Positions 26,254 to 36,500 of a stretch of 64,000 nt of DNA are shown here, one piece after another (the first letter of the stretch is position 1; the number at the start of each line of letters is the position of its first letter). The notes under the pieces are model-generated. The model ran no database searches, was not told the DNA's origin, and saw only the letters and a list, made by a program, of their open reading frames with translations. The position numbers and the translations under genes are program-made. The DNA comes from Vibrio albus. GTDB taxonomy: Bacteria; Pseudomonadota; Gammaproteobacteria; Enterobacterales; Vibrionaceae. The stretch covers positions 25,279 through 89,278 of the forward strand of contig NZ_QFWT01000013.1 in assembly GCF_003144035.1 (NCBI RefSeq), given 5' to 3'.

Positions 26254-27078
26254 ATGTTACGAGTTGCATTAGCTACTCTTCTTTCTGCAGTGATATTAGT
26301 GCCGGGAGTCAATGCTAAAGAAATCAGTATTTCCGGTTCTACTTCTGTTGCTCGCGTAATGGACGTTCTTGCAGAAGAGTTCAACAACTCTCATAAAGAT
26401 ACTTATGTCGCTGTTCAGGGAATCGGATCCAGTGCGGGGATCACTATGGTTAAAAAAGGGATTTCAGAAATAGGCATGAGCTCACGCTACCTGACGGAAG
26501 GAGAGAAAACAGAAGATCTGACCACCTTCCCTATCGCTTTTGACGGATTGGCCCTTATTGTGAATCATACAAATGGCCTAAGTAACCTTACCCGTCAGCA
26601 AGTCTATGATATTTACAAGGGCAAAATAACAAACTGGAAGGAACTGGGTGGTTCGGATCAGCGAATTGCCGTCGTTACCCGGGAAGCCTCCTCTGGCTCC
26701 CGTTATAGTTTTGAGTCGTTACTTGGACTGGTAACCGTGATTAACGGACGTCAGGTGTCAGACATAAACCCTACCAATCTCGTGGTGAACAGTAACAGTA
26801 TGGTAAAAACCATCGTGAATCATAACCCACATGCTATTGGTTTTATCTCAGATGGCTCTGTTGACGCTTCTGTAAAAGAACTGAGCTTTGAGGGGGTTAA
26901 AGCCACCCCAGATAACATTGCATCCAGAAAATATGAGCTCGCACGCCCGTTTCTTATTTTGTACAAGGAAGAAAAACTGCCTGAAGGTGGACAGAAATTC
27001 ATCCATTTTTTACATACAGAACAGGCGAAAAAGCTGATTACCCAATACGGATATACACCAGTGGATAAACAATACTAA
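26254..27078 (+). CDS. PstS-family phosphate-type ABC substrate-binding protein
   Basis: 274 aa. The signal peptide is about 1-21 (cleavage near VNA/KEI). The phosphate-binding pattern is present: ISGSTSVARVMDVLAEEF near the start of the mature protein, and TREASSGSRYSFESLLG near residue 150, whose Ser/Arg residues contact phosphate. It is shorter than the enterobacterial PstS and belongs to the second vibrio PstS type. No pstCAB genes are adjacent, so it must use a transporter encoded elsewhere or act as a scavenging or surface protein. A weak Pho-box-like pair of TGTCAT/GGACAT lies at 26194-26210, 11 bp apart, which would fit phosphate-starvation control. Confidence 0.88.
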   Translation: MLRVALATLLSAVILVPGVNAKEISISGSTSVARVMDVLAEEFNNSHKDTYVAVQGIGSSAGITMVKKGISEIGMSSRYLTEGEKTEDLTTFPIAFDGLALIVNHTNGLSNLTRQQVYDIYKGKITNWKELGGSDQRIAVVTREASSGSRYSFESLLGLVTVINGRQVSDINPTNLVVNSNSMVKTIVNHNPHAIGFISDGSVDASVKELSFEGVKATPDNIASRKYELARPFLILYKEEKLPEGGQKFIHFLHTEQAKKLITQYGYTPVDKQY

Positions 27079-27107
27079 CATGGCCAGACAGCTGACCATG
27101 ATATGAA

Positions 27108-27133
27108 AAGAGCTGGCAGCCAGGCCAGCTCTT
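27108..27133 (+). terminator. Hairpin after the PstS-like gene
   Basis: A perfect 10-bp stem aagagctggc/gccagctctt with a 6-base loop starts 30 bases after the stop. No T run follows on the plus strand, so it may also protect the end or serve both converging genes. Confidence 0.55.
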
Positions 27134-27175
27134 CTATCTGAACATTACCAATCTGCCCCATAGGCGTTAATCCAT

Positions 27176-27853
27176 TCAAAAATACAGGCGGATAACAGAA
27201 ACCGCCACACATCCTGGTCGACGAATACCTTCAATTTCTACCGTCATTTCACGCTCAAGCTCAAGCCCTTTCCTGATAGGTGTCACCTTAATCAACTTGC
27301 TGTGTGTGCGAATCCGATTTCCTGACTTTACCGGATAAGGGAAGCGAACCTGATTAAGCCCAACATTGACTACCATTTTGGCCGTAGGAAACAGGGGATT
27401 TTCAGGATCAACACTATCCGTCATACGAGACAGCATAGACAAGGTTAAAAAGCCGTGCGCCACTGTCGTTTTAAACGGAGACTCCTGTACCGCTCTTTCA
27501 GGGTCGGTATGAATCCATTGAGTATCTTCCGTTACCTCTCCAAAAGCATTAATACGCTCTTGATCTATGGTGACCCAGTCACCCACATGAACCACCTGAT
27601 CCAACTTTGTCTGTAGCTCTTGATACACAGCCAGCGCTTCACTACTCAGCTCAATCTCTTCTTCACGGGGACTAACATCTTCATTTACCGCAGGAGCAAG
27701 TTCGCGCACCCAGTCAAAAACCTGAATTCCATTGGTTTTGCTCACAAAATCATGTAAGTATTCCCTTAACGCAGGAGACATCAGTTCTTTTATTTCAAAA
27801 TGATGCTTTGCCAGCGATTCACTTTTGTGTTTGAGAATATCCACAACCTTCAT
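27176..27853 (-). CDS. MaoC-type hotdog-fold dehydratase
   Basis: 225 aa. The hotdog domain occupies about residues 90-215. The catalytic Asp/His pair is in the segment FGEVTEDTQWIHTDPERA (hydratase motif 2 type), followed by TVAHGFLTLSMLSRM, the classic MaoC block. An extra N-terminal helical extension (about 1-85) is not explained by the fold. Related proteins hydrate trans-2-enoyl-CoA to R-3-hydroxyacyl-CoA, feeding polyhydroxyalkanoate synthesis or fatty-acid oxidation. No phaC or fad gene is next to it. It is probably a single-gene transcript. Confidence 0.85.
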   Translation of the reverse strand: MKVVDILKHKSESLAKHHFEIKELMSPALREYLHDFVSKTNGIQVFDWVRELAPAVNEDVSPREEEIELSSEALAVYQELQTKLDQVVHVGDWVTIDQERINAFGEVTEDTQWIHTDPERAVQESPFKTTVAHGFLTLSMLSRMTDSVDPENPLFPTAKMVVNVGLNQVRFPYPVKSGNRIRTHSKLIKVTPIRKGLELEREMTVEIEGIRRPGCVAVSVIRLYF

Positions 27854-28029
27854 AAAAACCTCAGTTATTAAAAGCCTATGACTAAGCCATAGTTGTTAAT
27901 TTTGAATGAGTTCACAAAAACCAGCAAGTTTTTTCGAGCGAACAAGTGTATTCCGAACACTGTTTTTATCATTTTAAACAGGGAGTTATGTCAATAAAAT
28001 AATGTTTTATTGGTAATTTTTAAATGGCG

Positions 28030-29118
28030 CTAATCGCGATTACGAGTAGGTTCAGGAATAGAACGGTTCAACCGGTTTATGGATCGATTTTTAGAAAAGA
28101 ACAGCTCTACGTTCATCTGAATACCTGGATTCGCTTTATAATCATATTCACGAGGTAGCTCAATTTTAGGAATAATAGAAAAGTATAGCCAATTTTTGTG
28201 AACATTCTGACTCCAGGTTGCTGATATCCAATAGTTTGTGACTTTATCAGATTCAGACGGGTCAATACTCATACCTGCAGACCAATCCAGAAGATGATCG
28301 CGATTAATGCGATCTGACAATCCTAATTGAAACAGTAACTCCCACGCGTCCTCATCAAACCTATACTGGGCACTTGAACCAGCTGAAAAAATCTGTGACT
28401 CATCCTCAGCAACAGGATAAAAAAACTTCAGCTCGCTGAACGCCCCCCCACCAGTAGTATGATAATAAAAAAGCTGTTGCCTGAACTGCGCAACCCAGTC
28501 ATTTCCCGCGGCCTCGACTCGCTTTAGCTCACCACGGACAAAAGGATCTAACGGCAACCGCAACTTCATTCCGATACCAAAGTTCGTATCCCAGTAATGC
28601 AGCAGCCCATTTTGATATTCAACCCCTCCGACAGGGTCACCCGCATCATCTCTGGCCCCCTGTAAGTCACGCTGCTTACTCTCCAGAGAACTATAATCAT
28701 CCGAATCGGTCTCAAACACCAAATGCCAGTTGTGCTCGATATGAGGCAAATCAATACGCACTGACAAGCTTCCATCAGACTCAAAATCCCCAAGATGGCT
28801 GTATTCTGCCAACGACCTAAATTGAACATAGCTTCGGTTTGTTATTGCCTGCTCTTCTTCCTGCTTAGCTAATCCCTGGTCAACATACACGCTAAAATCG
28901 TGCACGGTATTCGCCACATAGCTTTCTGTTTTGTCTAACCAGCTCACTTCATCTTCCACTGGTTTATCTGGCAACACTCGCCCCTCATCAGCGGATGACA
29001 AGGGTGCTGCCCCCGAATCTGAAGGGGCATACTTCGTCTGAGCCACTGCAGGAAACATTAGTGCATTGATAAGGTATACAGCACTAATCATTACAACGGC
29101 CTGGTAAAGAGAACGCAC
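28030..29118 (-). CDS. Exported protein of unknown function, probable outer-membrane beta-barrel
   Basis: 362 aa. A signal peptide is seen at about 1-26 (AVYLINALMFPAVAQ). A low-complexity Ser/Asp/Glu stretch (about 30-60) and a short helical region follow. From about 95 to the end there are alternating polar and hydrophobic strands with many Trp/Tyr/Phe residues (ELLFQLGLSDRINRDHLLDWSAGM, WISATWSQNVHKNWLYFSIIPKIELP), as in barrels. It ends in a basic, non-aromatic tail rather than the usual terminal Phe. I do not recognise a named family. It is divergent from a DUF3108 protein gene that is also exported, so both may concern the envelope. Confidence 0.7.
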   Translation of the reverse strand: MRSLYQAVVMISAVYLINALMFPAVAQTKYAPSDSGAAPLSSADEGRVLPDKPVEDEVSWLDKTESYVANTVHDFSVYVDQGLAKQEEEQAITNRSYVQFRSLAEYSHLGDFESDGSLSVRIDLPHIEHNWHLVFETDSDDYSSLESKQRDLQGARDDAGDPVGGVEYQNGLLHYWDTNFGIGMKLRLPLDPFVRGELKRVEAAGNDWVAQFRQQLFYYHTTGGGAFSELKFFYPVAEDESQIFSAGSSAQYRFDEDAWELLFQLGLSDRINRDHLLDWSAGMSIDPSESDKVTNYWISATWSQNVHKNWLYFSIIPKIELPREYDYKANPGIQMNVELFFSKNRSINRLNRSIPEPTRNRD

Positions 29119-29282
29119 TGTTTTTTCTATCCTGTACTGCTGCCTTTAACTATAATTATAGACAACTCAATAAGCATCCGGATTGCCAGAGCGTGTCCTA
29201 GCCACACGGACTATTGGATTAAATCCGATTCATCATGTACGTTATATACAACAACAGGCCTTTACCCAAATGGGGATATCCT

Positions 29283-29933
29283 ATGCCAGAAAGTCACCTG
29301 AAAAAAATTGGAGCCATTGCATTGTGGAGCCTTTCTGCCACAGCCTACGCGATTACCACTCAGGGAATACACGGTGAATTTAATGTTGGTCTGGGCCCGC
29401 TGTCGCTGGGAAAGGTCACTATGGTGTACAACTGTGAAGAAGATGTCTGTCATTATGAGACCCGGGTGAAAGGTTCTTTTATGTGGGTAGATGCCTATAT
29501 TCACGAACAAGGATCTTACATACAGGACTACAATCACCTCTCTCCTGTGTCTACCCACTATGAAGAAAAAATCGGCTCAAAACACAAAGAATATCAGTAT
29601 GATTTTTTATCCATGGAAATTCAGGATGCAAAAGATAAGAAACGAATAAAACTGGCCGATATTGCCTATCCTTACACACTCCTGCTCAATCAGGTTGCTC
29701 TGGATCTCAGAAATGGGACCCCCAAAAAATACTATGATTATTTGTCGAATCAGAAGGTAAAACGAGCCACCGTGACCGCATACCATAAAACACCTACAGC
29801 AAGAGGTATTCTGCATCAACTTATCACAGAGAGAAAAGACGACAATCTGGAGTTTTACTTCCTGCAAGTTGGTAACAGCATTCGCTTTGAAAAGCTGGAA
29901 TATAAGTCGTTTAATATGAAACGAGCTAACTAG
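29283..29933 (+). CDS. Exported DUF3108-like protein
   Basis: 216 aa from the ATG at 29283, where a GGA box lies upstream and a signal peptide begins at once (MPESHLKKIGAIALWSLSA, cleavage near AYA/ITT). An ATG at 29235 would put a non-signal leader in front. The mature part is beta-rich and of the DUF3108 kind (FNVGLGPLSLGKVTMVYNC, then YHKTPTARGILHQLITERKDD), probably a periplasmic envelope-related protein. The stop codon TAG is directly followed by the (ATAGAAG)7 repeat. Its role is unknown. Confidence 0.75.
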   Translation: MPESHLKKIGAIALWSLSATAYAITTQGIHGEFNVGLGPLSLGKVTMVYNCEEDVCHYETRVKGSFMWVDAYIHEQGSYIQDYNHLSPVSTHYEEKIGSKHKEYQYDFLSMEIQDAKDKKRIKLADIAYPYTLLLNQVALDLRNGTPKKYYDYLSNQKVKRATVTAYHKTPTARGILHQLITERKDDNLEFYFLQVGNSIRFEKLEYKSFNMKRAN

Positions 29934-29982
29934 ATAGAAGATAGAAGATAGAAGATAGAAGATAGAAGATAGAAGATAGAAG
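29934..29982. repeat. (ATAGAAG)7 heptanucleotide tandem repeat
   Basis: Seven perfect, uninterrupted copies of the 7-bp unit atagaag, starting immediately after the stop codon of the DUF3108 gene and ending 5 bp before the encoded CCA end of tRNA-Cys. Perfect 7-mer arrays expand and contract by slippage; here it is non-coding, between the converging 3' ends of a gene and a tRNA. Confidence 0.97.
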
Positions 29983-29987
29983 GGAAA

Positions 29988-30061
29988 TGGAGGCGCGTCC
30001 CGGAGTCGAACCGAGGTCCACGGATTTGCAATCCGCTGCATAGCCACTCTGCCAACGCGCC
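29988..30061 (-). tRNA. tRNA-Cys (anticodon GCA)
   Basis: 74 bases with encoded CCA. The acceptor stem ggcgcg/cgcgcc, the discriminator T usual for Cys, the anticodon loop attgcaa giving GCA, and the T-loop gttcgac are visible. It is a lone tRNA gene. Confidence 0.97.
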
Positions 30062-30244
30062 ATATTAATTTAGATTTCAACGGGTTAAACAGGCTTCCCG
30101 TCTGAACTGGTGACTACTTTACTTATCTGAGCGAAGGAGTCAATTAAAAATAAACATTCTTGGTTTGTTTGCTGATTTTAAACACAATTTGCTGAAAGAT
30201 TGATCTCTTTCCCCGATGTTTGATGTCTGATGAGAGTTGAGTCG

Positions 30245-31690
30245 TTACCACTTTTTCATTAGCCGACCCCACATACCCGGATGATAGTCCCAGCAGTGAT
30301 CAAACATGTCCATTAGCTGTGGGTTGCCATGTTTAGAAAAACAAACAGCGTGAAAACGATTCTGCTGCTTCTGTAATGAAGCCACCATCTGCTGGATCGC
30401 TTCCGGTTGCTTTGGTGCAATAAAATCAGACAAAACCACTAAATCGGCATTTTTATATTTTTCTTCAGACATCAGCTCAACAGACTTTATCAACGCGGGC
30501 TCAAGTTCTGTGCCCCCCCTAAACTGATAAGAAAGGAAAACGCCCGCTTCCCTCAGTCCGTCCTGACCAGTCAGTTCATAGGTAATCTGCTCTGTAGAGA
30601 ACAGAATCACATAACAGTCACGATCTTCTTCTAATGCAACCTGCATCAACGCATAAGCCATTCCCTTAGCACACTCTTCAGGAAAGCCCCTCATGGAACC
30701 GGAGGCATCCACACAAAGGATAAATGGCCCTTTCTCTATATCGGCAGTCTGATTTTCAGCTTTCTCAGCTCTCACTTTTTTCAGCTTACGAGCCTTACCG
30801 CGCATCTTATAGTTCATGAGCCGTTTAGTCAGAAAGCGTTTATAGAAAATCGTTTCAAGTTCTGGATAAGCAAGAAATATGGCTTCGTTAGGTAGCATGC
30901 GGTTCAGGTCATTATGCTGATGAACACCGACAATATCATCGGTCGCTTCATCACTGACTTCTTCCACTATTTTTAGCTCTTCCTGCTGATTTTTTCTCAG
31001 TTCCGGATCATCAACCTGGCTAGCCATACGACCCAATTGATTCGCAATTTCCTTCAGTTCACTGTTTTTCCTAAGAAAATTGGCATGCTTACGAATGGCC
31101 GTGATGTCTCCCTTCGTCAGCTTCGACGCAGCCATATCCCAGGCACGAATAAAATTCCCTACCTGGCCAGTGCCCGCTATTTCATTCACATACTCCAGCG
31201 ATTCAAGTCGCTGGCGCAAGTCTGCAAGACATTTCTCTTTTTCCGAATCCAGCGTGCCAGATTCTGTTTCTTTTACTGAGTTAAGCAGGCTTTCATACCA
31301 GCAATCACAAAAATGCTGAGCGAATAACGGATTCTTAACCGCCCGGTTCTGTTCAATCAGTTTTTTTGCTTCCGGGTAAAATGAGGAGGTTGAAGCCAGT
31401 TTGCCAAGAAGGGAAGGAAGGCGGGAATAGAAGTGACGTTCATTCAGTTTAAGTGTTTCACGGTACAGAGTCAGCTCATTCTGCAGGTGACTGTTTTCAA
31501 ACGTGTCTGCAACGCGTTTTTGAGCATAATGGCTCCACTGGTGAATGTGCTCTTTTGCCAGCTCATTTGAGCGTGCACTTTCAGCCACCGCTAAAAACTG
31601 CACTTTCTCCATCAAGTCATCGATAGCCGTTTCAACTATTCCAGACTCTGCAACCATCATCGCTATATTAAGCTCATCCATACCTAACAC
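30245..31690 (-). CDS. viaA: VWA-domain protein ViaA, partner of RavA
   Basis: 481 aa, near the enterobacterial length. The GTG start at 31690 is preferred: GGGAG lies about 10 bases upstream and the first residues MLGMDELN align with MLTLDTLN of the E. coli protein as I recall it. The N-terminal two thirds are helical. A von Willebrand factor A domain occupies about 325-475 with the metal-site motif DASGSMRG, a downstream Thr in FRGGTELEP and the Asp in VVLSDFIA. ViaA stimulates the RavA ATPase, and the pair is linked to respiratory complexes and aminoglycoside sensitivity in E. coli (family knowledge). It is 20 bases downstream of ravA. Confidence 0.92.
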   Translation of the reverse strand: MLGMDELNIAMMVAESGIVETAIDDLMEKVQFLAVAESARSNELAKEHIHQWSHYAQKRVADTFENSHLQNELTLYRETLKLNERHFYSRLPSLLGKLASTSSFYPEAKKLIEQNRAVKNPLFAQHFCDCWYESLLNSVKETESGTLDSEKEKCLADLRQRLESLEYVNEIAGTGQVGNFIRAWDMAASKLTKGDITAIRKHANFLRKNSELKEIANQLGRMASQVDDPELRKNQQEELKIVEEVSDEATDDIVGVHQHNDLNRMLPNEAIFLAYPELETIFYKRFLTKRLMNYKMRGKARKLKKVRAEKAENQTADIEKGPFILCVDASGSMRGFPEECAKGMAYALMQVALEEDRDCYVILFSTEQITYELTGQDGLREAGVFLSYQFRGGTELEPALIKSVELMSEEKYKNADLVVLSDFIAPKQPEAIQQMVASLQKQQNRFHAVCFSKHGNPQLMDMFDHCWDYHPGMWGRLMKKW

Positions 31691-31710
31691 GTTACTTACT
31701 CTCCCTTAAA

Positions 31711-33387
31711 TCAGGCAAAAAACTGATTCAGACTTTTAATCCGTGACGCGGTTTTATCGCTCTCTTCCTGAGTGGCTTCAAGCTCTTTTGCTAGCTCCTG
31801 CAACCCTTTCTCTATCTGACCCGGCAGCTCATCACCAATAAAACTGTGCGGTAATGCACCGCTGAAATTAAAACGAGCCTGACGCAGATGCCTTTCTGCA
31901 CTGCTTATCTGTGCGACAGCGTTATCTGCCCTCGCGCACCACCTTTCATACAGCTCGTTATCCAGCCCGGCATCTGTCACCAGGCTAACCAGCAGAGGCC
32001 GGTTAGAAATGTCCCGGATAGCCAAGCAACCTGAAGCATCCAAATCAAAGCTGATCTTGCACATGTTAGGGTTCTGGTTAACGTAACCGTACGCATCGCC
32101 ACCACCCTCACGAATGATTTTCTCCAGCTCAGATTTTTCTACATATAACCAGCGCCCTTCCCCCTTAACCGAATCATTCACCGGCATACCACTCTGAAGC
32201 AGAACCAGCTTGTACAGATTCCTCGTTTTGCCTACGGTATAAGTACCGGCTCCGGAAAGATCGCACTGATAGCTCTCTTTTCGTCTTAACTTACTTTTTG
32301 CAGCAGCTTCTAACGTCAGATGCATGCGGAAACGGGTCTCAAGCTCATCCTGAATAGATGCCAATTCCCGGCGGCACAGATCAATCTGTTTAGTGGCAAC
32401 GTCCTGATCAAACGCCTTTTGAAGCGCAAATTCGTTAACGACGCCCTCAACAATCTCCCGATTATCCGGGCTGTACCAGAGGCAGTTTTTCAACAACAAG
32501 ATATCCAGAGGATTAATGCTTTCCCGGCCATTAAAGTAGGCACTGGCCTTAAGCAGTTTTACCGCTTTCTTCCAGCGACGGTCAGATACATACATATCGG
32601 TCTCTTCCGTGCTGAGTCCGAAGTGTTCTGCTTTTTCTTCCAGCATCAGTTTTAATTCATACAATTTCTCAAAGCTTTCATCATCCAGCTGTAACTGATT
32701 CAGCTCTTTCTGCCACTGGTAATATTCTTCATTAGTGATAGCCAGTCCGGGCGGGATCTGAGTTTCCTGCTGAGTGCCAACCGTCAGCATAGATTTGAAG
32801 TTCTGCTTATTCTGAATACGGTTCATAAAGATGCGGACCAACATACGGTCATATAGCGCATCAAGCCCGCTGTCTTCATCCGGCAGTTCATTCGAAGCGG
32901 ATACCAGCAAGCGCATAGGTACCTTGCTTATTTCACTACCGTTCTTGAAGGTTTTTTCGTTCACGACAGTGAGCAGCGTATTCAAAATGGCCGGACCCGC
33001 TTTCCAGATTTCATCCAGAAATACCACCTGAGAGGTAGGAAGGTAGCCTTCAGTCAGGCGAACATAACGGCCATTATCTTTGAGTTCCTGAATACTTAAC
33101 GGCCCAAAAACTTCTTCCGGCGTGGAAAAACGGGTCATCAGATATTCAAAATAGCTGGCATGATCAAATGCCTGAATAAGACGCTTGGCAATCAGACTTT
33201 TACCAATACCCGGAGGCCCGAGTAAGAAGACACTTTCCCCTGACAAAGCCGCAAGAAGACAAAGTTTAATGATGTCTTCTCGCTCATAGACCCCGTCTAA
33301 TAAAGCATTCGCCAGTTTATTAATACGTTCCCGTCGCAACGATTTTTCAGCACTAGATACGCCGGAACGCTCAGAAAATGAACTCAT
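31711..33387 (-). CDS. ravA: MoxR-family AAA+ ATPase RavA
   Basis: 558 aa from the ATG at 33387; an upstream TTG at 33399 is less likely. MoxR AAA core: Walker A LLGPPGIGKS (about 55-64), Walker B VVFLDEIWKA (about 118-127), sensor 1 LLVSASNELP and the Arg-containing stretch LYDRMLVRIFM. The C-terminal region (about 330-558) contains the beta-rich LARA-type insert and flanking helices. RavA hexamers work with ViaA as a chaperone-like pair. It is longer than the enterobacterial protein (498 aa, from memory), mainly in the C-terminal part. It is first in the ravA-viaA operon. Confidence 0.93.
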   Translation of the reverse strand: MSSFSERSGVSSAEKSLRRERINKLANALLDGVYEREDIIKLCLLAALSGESVFLLGPPGIGKSLIAKRLIQAFDHASYFEYLMTRFSTPEEVFGPLSIQELKDNGRYVRLTEGYLPTSQVVFLDEIWKAGPAILNTLLTVVNEKTFKNGSEISKVPMRLLVSASNELPDEDSGLDALYDRMLVRIFMNRIQNKQNFKSMLTVGTQQETQIPPGLAITNEEYYQWQKELNQLQLDDESFEKLYELKLMLEEKAEHFGLSTEETDMYVSDRRWKKAVKLLKASAYFNGRESINPLDILLLKNCLWYSPDNREIVEGVVNEFALQKAFDQDVATKQIDLCRRELASIQDELETRFRMHLTLEAAAKSKLRRKESYQCDLSGAGTYTVGKTRNLYKLVLLQSGMPVNDSVKGEGRWLYVEKSELEKIIREGGGDAYGYVNQNPNMCKISFDLDASGCLAIRDISNRPLLVSLVTDAGLDNELYERWCARADNAVAQISSAERHLRQARFNFSGALPHSFIGDELPGQIEKGLQELAKELEATQEESDKTASRIKSLNQFFA

Positions 33388-33534
33388 AGTAAGACCCAAA
33401 TTACGGCAAGGTTATCGCACAGTATACCGGGCCACTTCACATAAACCACGGTTTTTGCGACCCATATCAATCTTTGTACTGGATACTTTGCGATGAATCA
33501 ATAATTTTATGGATATGGAAATATATTTAAGATA

Positions 33535-33577
33535 AAAATAAAAACAGCGTACCGGATAGAGTACCCAGCACGCTGTT
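33535..33577 (-). terminator. Terminator after the two-adaptor RND operon
   Basis: On the minus strand an outer stem aacagcgt/acgctgtt encloses an inner gtac-based pairing and is followed by a T-rich tail (tttttattttt). It begins 20 bases after the pump stop. Confidence 0.7.
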
Positions 33578-33596
33578 CTGGTTTCAAAGCTTTAAA

Positions 33597-36500
33597 TCAG
33601 ACTTTACGAGGCGCTTTGACCGAGTAGAACAGGGAAAACAATACAGGAACCACAACAAGCGTGAGTACCGTAGCAAACCCGAGACCAGCCATAATTGTCA
33701 CAGCCATTGAGTTAAACATCGCATCAAACAGTAAAGGGATCATACCCAATATCGTCGTTAATGCCGCCATACTAACCGGACGAACACGACTAACGGCACT
33801 ATCCACCACAGCCTGATAAGGCTCTTTACCAAAGTCAAGTTCGCTATTTATCTGATCCATTAACACAATACCGTTTTTCAATACCATTCCACTCAGGCTC
33901 AGCAAGCCCAGTAAAGCAGTAAAACCAAATGACATATTCGATACGAGCAACCCAATCGACACACCTATAATGGCCAGCGGTACCGTCAACCAGATCACCA
34001 AAGGCTTCTTCACTGAGTTAAACAGTAAGATAGTGATAATAAACATAAACAGGTAACCCACTGGCAGGGAACTAAACGTAGCTTGTTGCGCATCCGTCGA
34101 AGATTCATATTCTCCGCCCCACTCTATCTGATACCCCTGTGGCAAACTCAAAGCTTCTACTGCAGGCCTGATACGTGAAAAAAGCACCGCTGGGGTTTCT
34201 TCACCCAAAATATCGTGGTCAGCTAACACCGTTAATGTCCGTTTACGGTCACGACGCATGATAAGTGGCTCTGTCCATTCCAGTTCCATTCCATCAAGAA
34301 CCTGCTCAATAGGGACATAACTCTGTAGCGTCGGACTCCATACGCTTAAATTCTGTAAAGTATCAAAATCGACCCTTTCTTCCTGAGGCAAGCGGGCGAT
34401 AATAGGCAGCATCTGTGTACCATCCCTAAACACTCCGATAGGGCTACCACCAAAAGCGGTCTGCAGAGTTTCAGATAAATCCTGCTTTGTGATCCCCAGC
34501 CTGCGCGCTTTAGACTCATTAAACTGTGGTACCAACTCTTTAACCCTTTCACGCCAGTCATGACGGACGTTACGGGTACCCGGATCCGCATTCAGAATAT
34601 CTTCAACCTGTCGCGCTATTTCACGCAGTACGCGAGGCTCGGAACCTGAAATTCTTGCTTCGATTTTCGATGCTGGTGAAGGCCCGAATTCCAGCATTCT
34701 GAACCGGAAAGTCGGTTCGGCAAAATGGGATGGCAGTTCCTGCTCGAGCTGTGTCAGTATCGGTACTATTTGTTCCCGGGTTTCAGTACGCACCTGAATT
34801 TGAGCATATGCCTCATAAGAACGTTCAGGTTCATAGGTCAGCATAAAGCGAGGTAAACCTTGTCCGACAGAACTGGAAACAAACGCTACCCCGTCCAGCG
34901 CACCTATTTTCTCTTCAACCCTATGTGTCTGTGCCAATGTCTCACGAATATCTGTGCCTTCCGGCATCCATAGATCAACATAAAACATCGGTGTATTCGA
35001 CGCCGGAAAGAAAGACTGCTTGATCATACCAAAAGCGACAATAGACAGGGTCAGCATTCCGATCATCACGCCAATAGTCAGCCAGCGGAAACGCAGAGCC
35101 AGCTTCAGCAAGCCACCAAATATTACAAACAACGCGCCTTTATATGGGTCGTCAGATGCCTCTTCCTGCTCCCCGTCCTTTAGTAGTAAATCCGCCAGAA
35201 ACGGCGTCAGTGTCAGCGCTGTAATCCAGCTCAAGAACAAAGAATAACAAAGCACCCAGAACAATGAGCCCATGAATTCACCGGTTGCATCTTCTGACAG
35301 TCCAATCGGTGCAAAGGCTATGATGGCTATCACCGTTGCCCCCAGCAATGGCCATTGAGCCTGCTTAACAATATCTATTGACGCCTGAAGTTTAGTCCGG
35401 CCTTTTTTCATCCCGACAAGAATGCCTTCTACGATTACAATGGCATTATCCACCAGCATTCCCAGTGCAATAATCAGTGCCCCCAATGAGATACGGTGTA
35501 ATTCAATATTTGTCTGCTCCATGAGAATAAACGTACCGAATACCGTCAGAAGCAGGACCAGCCCAATAATGATGCCGCTGCGTAACCCCATAGCAAAAAG
35601 CAATACCAGAATAACGATACCGACCGCTTCGGCCAGGCTGATTACAAACCCCTGAACCGATTGATCCACTTCATGAGCCTGGTTATAAAAATAATTGATA
35701 TCAATACCCGCAGGCTTAATGTTTTCCAATTCTGCAAGACGAGCTTCAATATGCTGACCGACTTCAACGACATTGACGCCATCAGCAAATGAAATACCCA
35801 AACTGATTGCCGGTTCACCATTGTAGGTAATCACATTATCCGGTTTCTCCGCCACACCCCGGGATATCGTTGCAACATCTTTAAGACGGATCAGATTTCC
35901 GGTATCTCGCCCGTGGATAATCAGGTTTTCCAGTTGTTCAACGGAGTTCAGAGCCCCATCAGGCCTCACCACCAGACTCTGTCCATCCATCATCAGGCTA
36001 CCGGCAGACGTAACACTATTTTGAGTGGTGAGTAAGTTATAGACATTGTTCATATCCAGGTTAAGTGCAGCAAGACGATCCAGGGAGACTTCTACAAAGA
36101 GTTGTTCTTCCTGGTCCCCAGCTTTGATTACCTTACCCACACCTTCAATCAGATCCAGTTCACGGGTCAGGTAGTCAGCATAGCGCTCCAGTTCAACATA
36201 GGAGTATCCTTTTCCGCTAAGCATCAGCAGCACACCGTACACATCACCAAAGTCATCAATAACCTGAACAGAGGCAACTCCTGCAGGTAAAGTGGCTTTT
36301 AGATCATTCACCTTACGGCGCATTTCATCCCATATCTGTGCCAGCTCTCCGGCAGCATACTGCTCTTTCATGCTGACCGTTATCTGACTCAGCCCCCGGG
36401 AGGAAATAGAGGTCACCTTATCAAGATAAGGCAATTGCCGAACCTGCCGTTCCAGAGGATAGGTTAACTCCTCTTCAACCTCCTGAACCGTTGCACCAGG

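Noticed and set aside
29934..29982. Possible CRISPR or satellite array
   Set aside because: The unit is only 7 bp with no spacers; it is a simple tandem repeat.
29607..30080. Antisense ORF with repeated FYLLSSI units
   Set aside because: The repeat comes from translating the (ATAGAAG)7 array, and the frame runs through tRNA-Cys.
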